64,000 nucleotides of DNA from the NCBI RefSeq assembly GCF_002994745.2, contig NC_037094.1, positions 26,947,001-27,011,000 of the forward strand, given 5' to 3'. Origin of the DNA: Rosa chinensis. Lineage: Eukaryota > Streptophyta > Magnoliopsida > Rosales > Rosaceae. Below are positions 35,582 through 49,500 of the stretch, in pieces. Positions within the stretch are counted from its first letter, which is position 1, and each line of letters starts with the position of its first letter. A program made the position numbers and the translations under genes. The notes below the pieces were generated by a model. That model worked only from the letters and a program-made list of their open reading frames with translations. It was not told the DNA's origin and did not search any database.

Positions 35582-37070
35582 TTTGGTTGTGTATTGAAGA
35601 TGTCTCTTTGGGTTTGGAGAGATGGGAGCGTAATAAGATGAGATCTGGTTGATAATTTGGGAGTGAAAGGCAAGGAATTTATGAGAGAAGAGCCTGATGA
35701 TGGAGTAGGATTGAATTAATAGGCCACCGAACGGCTAGAGAGAGTACTTATTTGCAAATTGCAATAAGAAAAGAGTAATTTTGTAATTTTATGAGTGTAT
35801 TATGTAGTTGGGAGAAGCTCCTGGCCTCCTGGCTGGCAAAAGAGCCGTTGGAAGAATAATGTATTGGTGGGTGGTAGGGAAATAAGAAATTTGGATTGTG
35901 ACTGCCGAATGGGGAGACAAGGCTCCATATGAAACTGCTGGCCTTTGCTGTTGATGCGTGACGCCTTGACCGAGTGCCGACATGCAAAGGTACCTCTCAG
36001 ATGAGGTGGTGAATTACTTAAATTTTTTTATTGTATAGATGTTTTTTGAGTGAAAATTCAATACCTAATAAGTGATTATGTTGAGATAATATTGACATTT
36101 TGCTAATTAGAATTGGATCATGATCGGGTCACGCTTAAATAACGTTTAAGATGTTTTATTGTTCGTTTAACAAAAAGAAAATTGCTAGACAACAAAAATC
36201 AGAAAACTAGACCATACCAACCCGATTGCAATTGGTTTGGGCTGGTTTAGAAGACCGTAACTGAAGTGTACAAGGTTAAATATTTCATTCTCGGTTTGGC
36301 CTAAAACTGATACAAACTGGATCAAACCTAGCCCTAGTTGGTTTCAAAAACTCATGTTTGGATAACTTTTAAACAAAGTTGTCACGTGAATTCCCCACAA
36401 TATCCTTCATTTTGTTAAGTCAACAAAAGAATGAGAAATTTTACAAAACCATCAAGAAATATTCTAGAATGCTATTTTGGCAAATTCCTAGAAATAACAG
36501 TTCTATGCAATTATATGCCTTATATTTTCATCAATGTCTAGGTAAAACTGACGATATGAATGTTATCTTTTTGGGTCCATAGGCTAATTGGTTGGTTAAA
36601 TTGGAGTTTATCTTTTACCTTAGTAACTCTTTTACCCCAGTCAAGGCCATCTGACTTCTTTTGAATGACAAGTTCAAAGTGTATGCACTGGCAGAACAAA
36701 TTAATTTTTGAGTCTCTCACATCTTTCGGGAAGAAAATACACTGACAGAGTGACAGGCAAAACTTGCAAATTATGGAGCTATGAATATATGATGGTTCAA
36801 TTATGAAATCTCGCCATATTTTTGTGATGATCGATTTGTATCTTTTAATTGATTTATCCCATGAAAAACTATTATAGCATTCTTCAATAGTGTTTTATAG
36901 TAAAATTGTCGTGACGAAGAAATTTTTTTAACATTCACGATTGAATTTAAATGAAGAAAAAATTTGTTTCAATCAGAAGACGTCAATATAATAAGAACAA
37001 ATATCACACACGAGATTTGACCCTTTTAGGGGCCACGATGAAAAAAGACCTCACCTGAGTAACTTCACAT
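35582..37070. other. SAUR upstream region and intergenic DNA
   Basis: AT-rich with short chance ORFs; no recognised transposon ends or gene. Confidence 0.5.
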
Positions 37071-37232
37071 ATCAAAACAGCATTCTTGAATAGAGATTTA
37101 TTTGAAGAGATATGTATGCTACAACCAAAAGGGTTTGTAAATGATAAAAAGAAGGTTTGTAACCTACAAAAGTCTACTTATGGACTTAAACAAGTTTGCA
37201 GACAATGGTACCTAAAATTTGATGAAGTTATA
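37071..37232 (+). pseudogene. Copia RT fragment, left part
   Basis: Translates as IKTAFLNRDLFEEICMLQPK, then GFVNDKKKVCNLQKSTYGLK and QVCRQWYLKFDEV: the start of a copia RT core, where most copies have FLNGDL and SLYGLKQ. It is interrupted exactly at the TSD of the solo LTR at 37233 and resumes at 43185. Confidence 0.88.
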
Positions 37233-38309
37233 TGACAGGACCTGCCCCGGATTTCATCTTGAAATCCAAAGTGGCCATGCGGGGCCCATCTTAGAAGAAA
37301 TTCTACAAAAAAAATTTGGCGAAACTCCTTCTAAAAGTGGACTACCAAAAACCTGTAGAAAGACATTTACACTTCTAAAATAATCCACCCTTATTCTTCT
37401 AGAGCCACCCTGCTCCCTATATTACAACATCTCCCATTTCACAAACAATTATGAACTTAAGAATATTAATCTCATAGGTTATCAGAGCAATCTAATGTAC
37501 AGGCGTACAAAAGAATAGAATACAAGATAAATGACCGATACTTTATAATGTGGAAGCTATGACAGTTATGCCTCAACCCCATATACACCCGACCTCAAGC
37601 TAAACTGGACTGCAAACTGGGCATTTGAAACAGAAGGTGACAGGACCCGCCCCGGATTTCACATTGAAATCCAAAGAGGCCCTGCAGGGCCCACCTCAGA
37701 AGAAATTCTACTAAAAAATTGGCGGAACTCCCTCTAAAAGTGGACTACCCAAAAACCTGTAGAAGACATTTACACTTCTAAAATAATCCACCCTTAATCT
37801 TCTGGAGCCACCCTGCTCCCCGTATCACAACATCTCCAATTTCACAAACAATTCTAAACTTAAGAATATTAATATCCTGGGTTATCAGAGCAATCTAATG
37901 TACAGGCGTACAAGATGATAAAATATAAGATAAATGACCGATACTTTTAAAATGCGGAAGCTAAGATAGCTATGCCTCAACCCCATGTACGCTCGACCTC
38001 AAGCTAAACTGACATGCAAACTGGGCATTTGAAACCGAAGGGCCCAGGGGAAAACATGTAAAATCCGTTAGAGTGAGTGGACGAAAAATAAATAATTTCG
38101 AATGAATAAGTAAAACTTAATGTTTTCCCAAGTTATTCTCTAAAACCTCGCATGCAGTAACAATATTAGAAATACTTTTAATCATCATCTTTACTGCAAT
38201 CTTAATAACGTAAAAATAGAACATCTTGCAATCTCTTAAAATCTCATCCTCAATCCTTATAAAAATATCATTTTCAAGAGGCTCGTTTGATGACGAGAAA
38301 TGACTGCTG

Positions 38310-38765
38310 TCTAGTCATCTCATGCCATCTAAGAGGGACTGCCACCAGATGACGCATCGAAATGGACTGCCAACCGGAATAGGAGGCGGTGGGTAGAAGG
38401 GACTGCCAACTAGCCACAGGTAGTTAGAAGGGACTGCCACCAGATGACGCATCGGAATGGACTGCCAACCAGAATAGGAGGCGGTGGGTAGAAAGAACTG
38501 CCAACTAACTACCTCATGTTATCTGGAAGGGACTGCCAACCAGGTGACGCATCGGAATGGACTGCCAACCGGAATAGGAGGCGGTGCGTAGAAGGGATTG
38601 CCAACTAGTCACAGGTAGTTAGAAGAGACTGCCAACTAAGTACCTCATGTCATCTGGAAGGGACTGCCAACCAGGTAACGCATTGGAAGGGACTGCCAAC
38701 CGGGATGTAGTCTGGAAGGGACTACCAACCAGACTATTACCTAGAAGGGACTGCCAACTAGGTAA
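38310..38765. repeat. Degenerate tandem array in the inner LTR
   Basis: Many copies of 'gaagggactgccaacta' or '...aaccagg' with interspersed 'gacgcatcgg' and 'ggaggcggtgggta' words. The matching array in the outer copy is at about 40855-41345. Confidence 0.88.
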
Positions 38766-40234
38766 TATACGCATGTGCTGAAGATAGCCTCCTCAATAAA
38801 CTGAATAGCCTCCTCAATAAACTGGAAACAACCTCTTTCAATTACTTGCTTTCGGAAAGAAACTCGCTGTTACTTCAATAAAACATTAAAAATTCACCGA
38901 AAGCATAACTTAGGATTATCTCGCTAACTCAAACCTCAATATCTCAATGAATCCTCGAAAGCATAGATCAAATATTCTGTAAAGCAATAAATGCTTTCGG
39001 AAAGAAATCTCAATCTAACTCAATGCTGATAAGTGTGGAGCTCAAAACTCAATAAATCTCTATAATTCAATCATGCTCAAATATTTGCTAAATCCTTCGT
39101 ACTCGAATATCATCATAAAAACTGATATTTGAAATCAATAATTCTCATAATATTTTCTGAATCAGTCACTTCCCGAAAATCATTTCCCAACTCAATAACT
39201 CATAAATAATTAGCTTGAAAATCTATTGAAATCCCTCGGGAATGAAATCCACTAAAAATCCAGTAACTCATAGAGCATAATAAATCTCAAGAAATCAAGC
39301 TCATAAAATCATAATATTCAATAATTCAAATAATAAATTAAACCTCAATCGGAAAATAATAATATACTGCATGCACATTTAATTTAAAATAAATGTCCAC
39401 TCACAGTACTATTTAGGCGACCACACAAACGGTTTGCTTCGTCAAGCAGTAGCTCGATACGTCATCCTGTACACAATTATAATTTGTGAATAACAATCCG
39501 GAAATTAAATACCATTCACACATCATATCCTCATAAATCACCTATCCACTTCTTCTTGGATTCAATCCAAACTTTACCACTATTACCAATTCATCGATTA
39601 AGTATTCCAAAGTGGAAACAAGGGAAAATATGAAGGTTGGATTCCCATAATCGACACCCGTCTCATTAAACTTCAGAAATTCCTAATCCATAACAAATCA
39701 CTCCAAAATCACATTTACAAACTCTACAACAAATATAGGATTGAACTAACTAAAAAAACAGCATATAAATCACTGTTCATACACATCACTATTCACCGTC
39801 GCACTATTCATGCGGCGGCCAATTCCTCCTCCGGCCACCAAATTTCATCCACAGCATCATCTCAACATTTCTAATAACTTTCTCAACTGTGACAAAGTCA
39901 GAAAATACCTTGAAGTGGCCGAACAATTAAGCACTCCGAAGTACAGTGAAATTTCCCAATTATGCTTTCTTCCTCCATGCTTCGATCTAGGTTATGAAAA
40001 TTGGCGAGCATGAAGAGTGGCTCAAGGCGCTTCTAATGGACCTGGGTTTATGACCAGAGGTGGCCGGAAATCGACGTTGACCAATTTGCTATAGTAAAAA
40101 ATGTTGGCTTCGATCTCCACATTTCCGGCCAAATCGCCGTAAATAACTCTCACTTGCGTATTAAGGAGGAGGAGACGAGTCTATCGATGCTCGCAGCTCG
40201 CCATTTGGTGGCCTAGAGGTGGTGAAAGAGAGAG

Positions 40235-40239
<5 letters not shown>

Positions 40240-40269
<30 letters not shown>
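40240..40269. repeat. (GA)n microsatellite in the inner LTR
   Basis: About 15 AG units. The outer LTR has an irregular GA-rich stretch at the equivalent place (42818-42870). Confidence 0.9.
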
Positions 40270-40272
<3 letters not shown>

Positions 40273-40854
40273 GCACGAGGGAAGGAGAGAGAAAAAAAAG
40301 AAAAGTTACCCAGTCACAGTAACTTTTTAAATTTATACAAATCTACCATAAACAGTAACTTTCATATTTCGCTTATAACTTTCGCATACGAACTCTGATT
40401 TTTACGAACCAAGTATGCACGCGCTTGGTTTAACGTTCTCTACGACTTTCATGAAGAAAAGTTTTTTAAATTTTGACCCAAACAAAAAGCCAACTTTTAG
40501 GGCCCCCTAAAATATCGAAACGGAGCCAGAAAGTAAATGTAAATGCCGTTTACCCATTGAACGACTCGTAAACTGGTAAATTTAGGTTCGGGATGTTACA
40601 GAAGGGCCCAGGGGAAAGCATTTTAAAACAAAAACCGTTAGAGTGAGTGGACGAAAAATAAGTAATTTCGAATGAATATGTAAAACTTAATGCTTTCCCA
40701 AGTTATTCTTTAAAACCTCGCATGTAGTAACAATCTTGAAAATACTGCAATCTTAATCACGTAAAAATAAAACATCTTGCAATTTCTTAAAATCTCATCC
40801 TCAATCCTTATAAAACATCCTTTTCAAGAGGCTCGTTTGATGACTAGAAAGGAC

Positions 40855-41345
40855 TGCTGTCTAGTCATCTCATGCCATTTAGGAGGGACTGCCACCCAGA
40901 TGACGCATCGGAAGGGATTGCCAACCGGAATAGGAGGCGGTGGGTAGAAGGGACTGCCAACTAGCCACAAGTAGTTAGAAGGGACTGCCAACTAACTACC
41001 TCATGTCATCTGGAAGGGACTGCCAACCAGGTGACGCATCGGAATGGACTGCCAATCGGAATAGGAGGCGGTGGGTAGAAGGGACTGCCAACTAACCACA
41101 GGTAGTTAGAAAAGACTACCAACTAACTACCTCATGTCATCTGGAAGGGACTGCCAACCAGGTGACGCATTGGAAGGGACTGCCAACTAGCCACAGGTAG
41201 TTAGAAGAGACTGTAAACTAACTACATCATGTCATCTGGAAGGGACTGCCAACCAGGTAACGCATCGGAAGGGACTGCCAACCGGTATGTAGTCTGGAAG
41301 GGACTGCCAACCAGACTATTACCTAGAAGAGACTGCCAACTAGGT
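40855..41345. repeat. Degenerate tandem array in the outer LTR
   Basis: Same words as 38310-38765 but with a different number and order of units, showing expansion or loss after the two copies separated. Confidence 0.86.
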
Positions 41346-43184
41346 AATATACGCATGCGCAGAAGATAGCCTCCTCAATAAACTAAATAGCCTCCTCAAT
41401 AAACTGGAAACAACCTCTTTCAATTACTTGCTTTCGAAAAGAAACTCGATGTTACTTCAATAAAACATTAAAAATTCACTGAAAGCATAACTCAGGATTA
41501 TCTCGCTAACTCAAACCTCAATATCTCAATAAATCCTCGTAAGCATAAATCAAATACTCTGTAAATCAATAAATGCTTTCGGAAAGAAATCTCAATCTAA
41601 CTCAAGGCTGATAAGTGTGAAGCTCAAAACTCAATAAATCTCGATAATTCAATCATGCTCAAATATTTGCTAAATCCTTCATACTTGTATATCATCATAA
41701 AAACTGATATTCGGAATCAATAATTCTCATAATATTTTCTGAATCAGTCACTTCCCGAAAATCATTTCCCAACTCAATAACTCATAAATAATTAGCTTGA
41801 AAATCTATTGAAAGCCCTCAGGAAGGAAATCCACTAAAAATCCCGTAACTCATAGAGCATAATAAATCTCAAGAAATCAAGCTCATAAAATTATAATACT
41901 CAATAATTCAAATAATAAATTAAACCTCAATCGGAAAATAATAATATACTGCATGCACATTTAATTTAAAATAAATGTCCACTCACAGTACTATTTAGGC
42001 GATCACGCATACGAGTTCCTTCATCGAACAATAACTCGGTATATCGCCATGTATACAATTATAATTCGTGAATAACAATCTGGAAATTAAATACGATTCC
42101 CACATCAAATTCTCATAAATTAACATTTCTATTTCTTCTCTGATTAAACCAAAACTTAATCATTTGCACCAATTCTTTAATTGAAGGTTTCTAGGGCAAA
42201 GCTGAGAGAAATCCGATAGTGGAATTCTCATAAATCAATAACCAAACTATTGAACTTCGAAAATTCCAATTAATATCCAAACCTCCTCCAACTTCCACCA
42301 AACACCTATCCATAAATTCATAACAAAATATACTACTCAATAGACCAAAAAAACTCACCAGGAACGGCCGGACGCCTCCACTGGCGGCTTCGCCTGGGCC
42401 CCACGTGCCGCCGGTCAACCACCACATCTGGCTACCAAATTTTACCAACATTATCAACTCAACATTCTAAGCATCTTTCATAACTGTGACCAAGTCAGAA
42501 AATACCTCTAAGTGGCTGAACAATTAAGCAAACCGAAGTAGAGTAAAATTTTATAATTATGCTTTCTTCCTCCACGCTGTAAATCTCTTCCAGATATTTG
42601 GGGAGCTTCAAGTACTCCTCAATGTGATTCTAAAAAGCCTGGCTTTGTCGCCAGAGGTGGCCGGAATTGAGGTCAACGGTCACATGCTACAGTAAATTTC
42701 TTGGCCTTGGTTCGCCGTTTTCCGGCCAAGACTCGACGAGCTACCACCGTAGGCGTGTCCAGGAGGAGGAGAGGAAGCCAACGGTGGTCGCGGTTCGCTC
42801 CCAGGTGGCCGGAGGTGCAGAGGAGAGAGAGAGAGAGCTCAGGGAGAGAGAAACGGAGAGGAGTGAGAGAGAGTGGTAGAACTGATCTACCACAGTAAAT
42901 TTTCGAATATATATACTAATTTACCAGAAAACAGTAACTTTACATTTTTGCTTATAAATTTCGCATACGAACTCCCATTTTTACGTACCACATATGCACG
43001 GGCTCGGTTTAACTTTCTCTACAACTTTCATGAAGAACATTTTCTCAAATTTTTGACCCGAACAAAAAGTCAACTTTTAGGGCCCCCTAAAATGTCGAAA
43101 CGGAGCCAAAAAGTAATGTAAATGTCGGTTACCCATCGAAAGACTCGTAAACTGGTAAATTTAGGTTCGGGACATTACATTATA

Positions 43185-43818
43185 ACCAAGTATGGATTTG
43201 AAGAGAACAAGTTAGATGGATGTATATATATTGCAAGACTAGTGGCATGGGAGTGAAGTAGTATTTTTAATCCTCTATGTGGATGACATTTTGCTAGCCA
43301 ATAGCAATATTAACCTGCTGAAATCAACCAAAGAATTCTTGTTGCAAAATTTTGACATGAAGGATATAGGAGAAGCACACTATTTTCTTGGGATTGAAAC
43401 TACTAGAAATAGAAAGTTGTGCACACTTGGCTTATCACAGAAAAATTACATTAATAAGGTGCTGAAGAGGTTTGGTTTAGAAAAGTGCAAGTCTGGTGAA
43501 TCACCTATGCCAAAAGGTGATGAATTGCATGAACGACAGTGTCCTCAAAATGCATTACAAAGAAAATGGATGGAGAAGATACCCTATGCTAGTCTAGTTG
43601 GGAGTTTAATGTATGCTCAAGTCTGCACTAGGCCTGACATAGCTTTTGCTGTGAACATGTTATCAAGGTATCAATTCAATGTAGGACAAGAGCATTGGGT
43701 GGTTGGAAAGAAAGTTTTGAGGTATTTGAAAAACACGAGAGATCATATGCTTGTGTGCAGAAGATTAAAGGATCAAGAATTGAAAGTTCAAGCCTATACT
43801 GATGCATCCTACTATTAG
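43185..43818 (+). pseudogene. Copia RT end and RNase H start
   Basis: Continuation of the fragment at 37071: YGFEENKLDGCIYI, then the RT catalytic LYVDDILLA (YVDD at 43276), MKDIGEAHYFLGIE (family MKDLGEAxYxLGI), CTRPDIAFAVNMLSRYQ and VLRYLKNTRDHM, ending YTDASYY then TAG, where an RNase H normally reads YxDADWA. One in-frame break lies near 43257. The rest of RNase H and the LTR are missing, so this is a truncated relic older than the two LTR insertions. Confidence 0.9.
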
Positions 43819-46568
43819 CATTGAAGCCACCATTAAGTATAAAGGCCAAGTTATAGTGTAGTGGTGTTTTTGATTAAATAATATCGTATCCAAGGGATTG
43901 GTAAATTCCACTCTAGCTAGGAAATTCCTAAGGTAAACTAGGGAGAATATGCAAATGTACAATCATAAATAAAGGCTCACAAGTGAACCAAATTTCATAG
44001 TGAGTATGTGCAAGATGGTGTGTAGAGATTTGATTTTGATGTTGAGAATGGTTTCGATTCAAATAGAAACAACTAAACCAAGTAATGTAAACTAAGCTAG
44101 ACTAAACAAGTTGTTATCAAATAGCTAGATGGGAGTTAGGGCATCGGGATTCACCCACATTGCCTCCCTTGCAATCATTAAAACGATTGAATATTAATGT
44201 TGCAAAACTAATTGTCCAACTACCCTCTTAGCATCCGGATAGGACTACTAAAGCTCAAACTCGTTTGATTTTATTATCTCTAACCGGATAAGTCTAGAGT
44301 TACCTATCTAGAGACAAATTCAATTACTAGATAGCAGGGACGTTTCCATGTGAAGAGCTAGTTGAGCTACAGCCCAACCTAAAATTGTTGCAGTCATTTA
44401 CATAGTATAAGTGTGCCATCGATCTAACATTGATTGTGATGTTGGTTCTGTTGGTAAAATGAGAAGGTTTTTTAGCTCTTCCTCAAATCTGACCTGGGTT
44501 CGAGTCTTTTAATCCTCCTTTCTTTGTTGTTAACTCATATCCTTTTTTTTTTTTTTGGCTTCATTTTCTTTTCTTATGTTCCTGTTTTGTTTTTTTTGTT
44601 TGTTTGTCTCTTTCCCATTTCCTCCTCCTTTTTTTCCCCTTTCTTTTGTTACAACTTTTCTATTAATTTTTCCTATTAGCATTTCTTAAAAATTTCCTCT
44701 TAAAGGTAAATTTTGTCTGTTTTTCTTTGCTCTTTCCACATTTTGTTCTCCTTCTTTTTTTTTTTTTTCTTTAGTTACAACATTCTCCATTAGTCTTTCT
44801 TCTAAAATGTAGTCTCAAAATCTATTGAGTTATTATCGACAAAGAAAAAAAATTCTTGTAAGCGAGCCTTAAATTAGCCCACCTCAAATCTATATCCTGG
44901 CTACTTCCCTACCTAATAGGTCTCAATTCTTTGTCTCTAAATGCATAAAACTCATAATTTAGGTAACCAAGTATACAGAGGTAAATGTAGAGTTGAGAAT
45001 GTTTTAAGTTCATATTTCTAATAGATCATGCAGAGGTAAATGCAGAATCTCACTTTCTCACTCGAGGCAAGCAAGTCTTGTCAAAAGGAACATCAAGGTT
45101 GGTGTAGATGCTTTCTTCTACCCCGAGATTTTTCCTTCATAGGAAAAGTAAGGCGTAATTTCCCTGCGACCTTCTAAGTTCCTTATCCAAGTGTTCGATC
45201 TAAGCATACTAACCATGTCCCAACAGCCATTATTCACATTGATGTCAATATCAACCATATATACAACTATATAATGATACTCTAAATGAAGCTTTGAACT
45301 ATTGCGCTCATTTGACTTCCTAGAGTTCTAGTGTTTTCGTGCTGTAAGGTCATCGCAAATCCAGTTTAATCCACCCTGCTTCTCTCGTGATCATCACCAA
45401 ATCATATTATTGTGTGTGAAACTTGTTTCCATTAAGCACCTTATATATCAAGTTGTGAAATCACGTTCGTAGACCAATGATCCACTGGGCTATAGTACCA
45501 AAAACGACCACTACTCTCGTTTATTCGAAGTAGCCGAATGGTGTAACGCCATTTTCCGGCGCTTTCTCTTCCTTTTTTACGCTCCCATGTCCCCACACGT
45601 GGTTGGTTTTGGATCTCTAGCACCACTACTTTTGTTTCAGAACACTTTGTGGAATACATTTCTATACTATTTAGTAAGTGCAATAGTTAAATCATCCATA
45701 GATCAAGCTGTAATCTAGAACAGATTATATTGCTACATCCACTGCATATAACAAATCAACAAGAAACACGAACAAAGAGGAGTAGAGTATAAATTTGCTT
45801 CCAATTAAATCAGCAAATTCTCAAATTTGACTCATGTTACTGATTCAAAAGAATTGCCTATGGGGCTCCTGATCCCATGTTTAGCAATAGAAATTGTATT
45901 GGTCTACCGAGCTAACTTATCTTGAAGAGGGACATCAACTCTACAGATGATTCTCCGTTCATTGAGCATCTTTTTTTTACTACAAATATCAGCAACAAGG
46001 CCTTCCAGATGGGGATCAGTGCGCGTGATTCTTGGAAAACTAGTTCAATTTTCAACGGATTGATGGAAGAAATCATTAAAAAAAAATGGAGGCAACCAAG
46101 TTCAATTTTGAAAACTAGAGTCGGGGAGAAGATTGGCAATCCTATTTTTGCTATCCAAAACCATTTCTGCAGCAATTTACATCTGTTGAAGATTGCTCCG
46201 AAATTTCATATTTCTGACAACCTCACACATCAAGTCCAGATCCAGATACTCGTAAAACCAAAGAAGTTGAAAACAAAAATTCGGAAAATAACAAAGAAGC
46301 AATTTTAACTCATGAGAACCTAACAGGTGGCATATTATCAGCTATCAACATAGCCATGTTTTAATCATCATATGGAGGGAAGAAAAAATGTTAACTACCT
46401 TGAACGAAATAAAGAAAAAAACCAATCTAGAACTAGCATAAACGCCCCTCTGAGTTATTTTGGGCAATGCATGTTAGCATTTGGATTCTGACCCCTATAT
46501 CCACTAAGAAGAATAATGAAGTCAAATACTCCAATGCGCTGTACTAATGTAACTGAGAAGCATGATCT
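43819..46568. other. Intergenic with retroelement-like and SINE-like sequence
   Basis: Near 43860-44110 are words common in plant LTR-element untranslated regions (for example 'tatcgtatccaagggattgg'), but LTR ends were not found. At about 44448-44520 a tRNA-like pair (A-box-like TTGGTAAAATGAG and B-box GGGTTCGAGTC) suggests a SINE remnant; T-rich DNA follows to about 44860. The ORFs at 45441-45683 and 45922-46308 have no recognised motif. The final few hundred bases should be the 3' UTR of the AHL gene at 46569. Confidence 0.4.
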
Positions 46569-49500
46569 TCACTGTTGAGTTTGCCCAGCCCATAATTGTT
46601 GGTACATCGTGATATTATGCATGGGTTGACTAGGGTTACTGTAAAGCACAGGTGGCGCCTTGTTAAGAGGGCTACTACCATTCTCATCAGACGACTCAGT
46701 TGAGCCTCCTCCTTGAGAGGAAGGGCTAGCTGCTGTCATAGGTGCACCAAAGTTCAACATTTGAGATGGTGGTGGAGAAGAAGGCCCGGATTTTAGCAAA
46801 TTGGAGCTAGATTTTTTCCCTTCCGCAATAAAGCTACCCACAATCACCTGGAATTCCATTAAAACCAAGTTAGATTAAAATCTGGTATGCATTTATTGAA
46901 TTTGCTTAGGTTGAAACTTCTAAATAGAGCTCCAGGCCCTCAATTCTTTTTCACAGAAAAGAAGTTGAACATATCATCATAAATTCATAACTGACAAAGG
47001 AGGAAATTAGGAGCAGTGGTACCTGTACCGGGCCTGCTGCCAATAGCATGCCCGCAACTCCACCGCCCAGCACTGAACCATCAGACCCTGCCAGGGACAC
47101 ACTCAAACCACCAGTTCTGCTGCGGTTACCATTATTTTCAGAGAACAAGTAGGAGCCTGACAGAGAAATAATCTCAAATCGACCCTGCAAAAAAGAAGAA
47201 TAAACAAGGCAGATTACTTAGTATGGTCAAGGATTTCAAATTAGAAAATGAAAGAAAAAGCATCAATGCCTATTCATAGGCTCAATTCAATGTTTTTATG
47301 TTATAATATGTAAAAGCCTATAATTATTACTTCACTCTATTTCAGAGTAGCATGTTATTCATGCATTGGAGTCATACATATAGAAGAAACTGTTCCCATC
47401 CTACAAAATAGAAGTGCTCATACTGACTACAAAGAATAAACAAACAAGTTTGGAGGGGCTGGGTTTCAACAACATACTTAAGCTTCAAGAGATTTCTTTC
47501 CAATTGAATGTTGTGCTGACCATTGCATTCATTTGTATTTCTTTGCTAAATTATTGGATGATGTATTGTTATAACATACAAATATTTCTATCTGTAAAAC
47601 AGGATCGAGGAGATAAGGACATAATGATGCACAAGTTTGTCTTTTCATATCTCTAAGAGCCTTATCGAACTCATTTCCTGTTATGTATGTACTGCAATAC
47701 CAGTATGTACATATAGGCCAAATCCATGTTGAAATGCCCAAAAGAATTTGAATCCAGTTAACTATATTACAGCTACCTCATATGTGACTGTACCACCAGA
47801 CATTGATGGCTGGCGAAGGGTAACATTGCCGATTGGACCATTTGCAGAAAGGATACAAACTGTGCGTGGTCCTTGCTGTGAAAAGGACATAACCTTTGAT
47901 GCTATATCCTGCAAACCATAAGGACATACAAATTAGAATAGAAGGCTACCATCATTGAACCCATATATCAAATATCTTGAAAACGCAGGCAGCAAAATCA
48001 TATCACAAATGAAAATTGAAAATAAGAACAGATTCCTGACGAGAAAACTATCTACGATAAGTTAGTTAAATTTGTCACAATTCTGGTGCTTTAAGCCTCA
48101 ATTGCAACAAAAGGATGCAAATATTTTCTTGTTTTATTATCATCCTTCTGGATATCCTCAGACTACATTACAGGGTTTCTCAAACAGTTATCTGTGATGT
48201 ATTACACTTTACACACACACACACACACACAACCCTACCATCCCTACGATAATATACATATAAATGAGAACATATATACACAATCAACTACATCTATAAT
48301 TTGTAAGAGTCATCTTCTTAGTCCAATGAAAATGATCCACAGAGAAAACACAAATAGTCAAATATTTGTGCTCAGATTCTCCAGCCCAAGAATCAATTAA
48401 TTATGAAATGACTACTACATAAAAAAAATAAAATAAAACCAAACAATAATGTTTACACTTCACATAAACGATATGAGCACATGTGGAATATAATGATTCT
48501 GTCTGGAGGCAGACATTGCAATGTCTTACCTCTTGGGGCACTTAAACTTACATCATGCATGCAGATCCTATTAGTTAAGTTCAGCTAGTCCTATGATAGA
48601 TAAATTTCATTGGAGACGAAACAAGAAGCAGGAGGTATTTATTACTCCCAAGCAGGGGTAAAGACAAAATTTGTATACCAAATGGGGGAATGCCTTATGC
48701 TCATATTCTAAATCACTAATTCAATTGAAATCCAGCTTGAGCCAAGATCTATGTTGCACATCACAAACCAACCCAGTTGAAGTGGCTTCGTTTGGATTTA
48801 AAGCAAATTATAGGGTAACCGAGTTGAGGGGAATGAGGAAAATATGATAAAAACATATAACTGTACTGTTGAACTGTTTATTTAGTTATATCAACACAAT
48901 TATCATAAGTAAAGGGAATCTTCCTGTAACAATAAAGGTTGAGCTTTTGACTGCCCCAACCCTGATTCCCTAACAATAGTCTTTTTGTATGCAATGTCCA
49001 TGCAGAAAAATTACAACTTGGGGAAAAAGACGAAAACTTTAGCTAAAGAAAGTTTCATGCCAAAATACAGTGCCTAGAATAAAAAAAATAAAAAATAAAA
49101 AAAGTAAAAGAATAGCAAATTTCCAGGAAAACATCCCAAATTTTTCAATTTTTAAGACAATGCTAACAATCAAAGGAAACTAAATTTTTCTTTCAAACCA
49201 ACACATTGAAAAGCTATTGTGTAAGTGAAATCTTCATTGGTAACCAACAAATGGGATAAATGCAATACACATTTTATCACCATAAAAGACATATCAATAT
49301 GATATATTTGGTAGATCAAACAAAAGTCGAATGATTTTCGCACTTTCATAACCTTAATTCCTTTTATTTTCATGTTAACGCATTGACATTTGGCACATCA
49401 AATACCACAGAGGGACTACACTAAAAGTGATCCCCTTGCAAGGCAGATCAATACCAACTTCAACGGTTGAACCAATAAAACGGCAATCACACATCACAAC

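Larger units (their letters stand above)
37638..40600 (+). mobile_element. Solo LTR (inner copy) nested in the outer copy
   Basis: 2,963 bp from TGACAGGACCCGCCCC to GGTTCGGGATGTTACA, TSD GAAGG on both sides (37633-37637 and 40601-40605). The outer copy reads 'gaaacagaagg' then resumes 'gaagggcccagggg', which is the uninterrupted order seen inside this inner copy (about 38030-38055). So the insertion point and orientation are certain. The two copies run in the same direction. Confidence 0.92.
37233..43179 (+). mobile_element. Solo LTR (outer copy), interrupted by a second one
   Basis: It begins TGACAGGACCTGCCCC and ends GGTTCGGGACATTACA, with TSD TTATA on both sides (37228-37232 and 43180-43184). 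Removing the nested copy (37638-40600) and one TSD leaves about 2.98 kb, the same as the nested copy, so this is an LTR and not a whole element. There is no coding sequence. It contains a degenerate tandem array (40855-41345), (GA)n near 42818-42870 and a GC-rich segment. The TG..CA ends and 5-bp TSD fit an LTR; solo LTRs arise by recombination between the two LTRs. The superfamily is not shown; gypsy is likely from length alone. Confidence 0.87.

Noticed and set aside
38310..38765. Regularly spaced repeats reminiscent of a CRISPR array
   Set aside because: Units are degenerate and of uneven spacing, lie inside a plant LTR, and recur in its sister copy. There are no cas genes and the DNA is eukaryotic.
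45922..46308. 128-codon frame downstream of the clade B AHL gene
   Set aside because: No domain, AT-rich codon use, and a run of Lys from an A-run. Probably chance; transcript data could change this.
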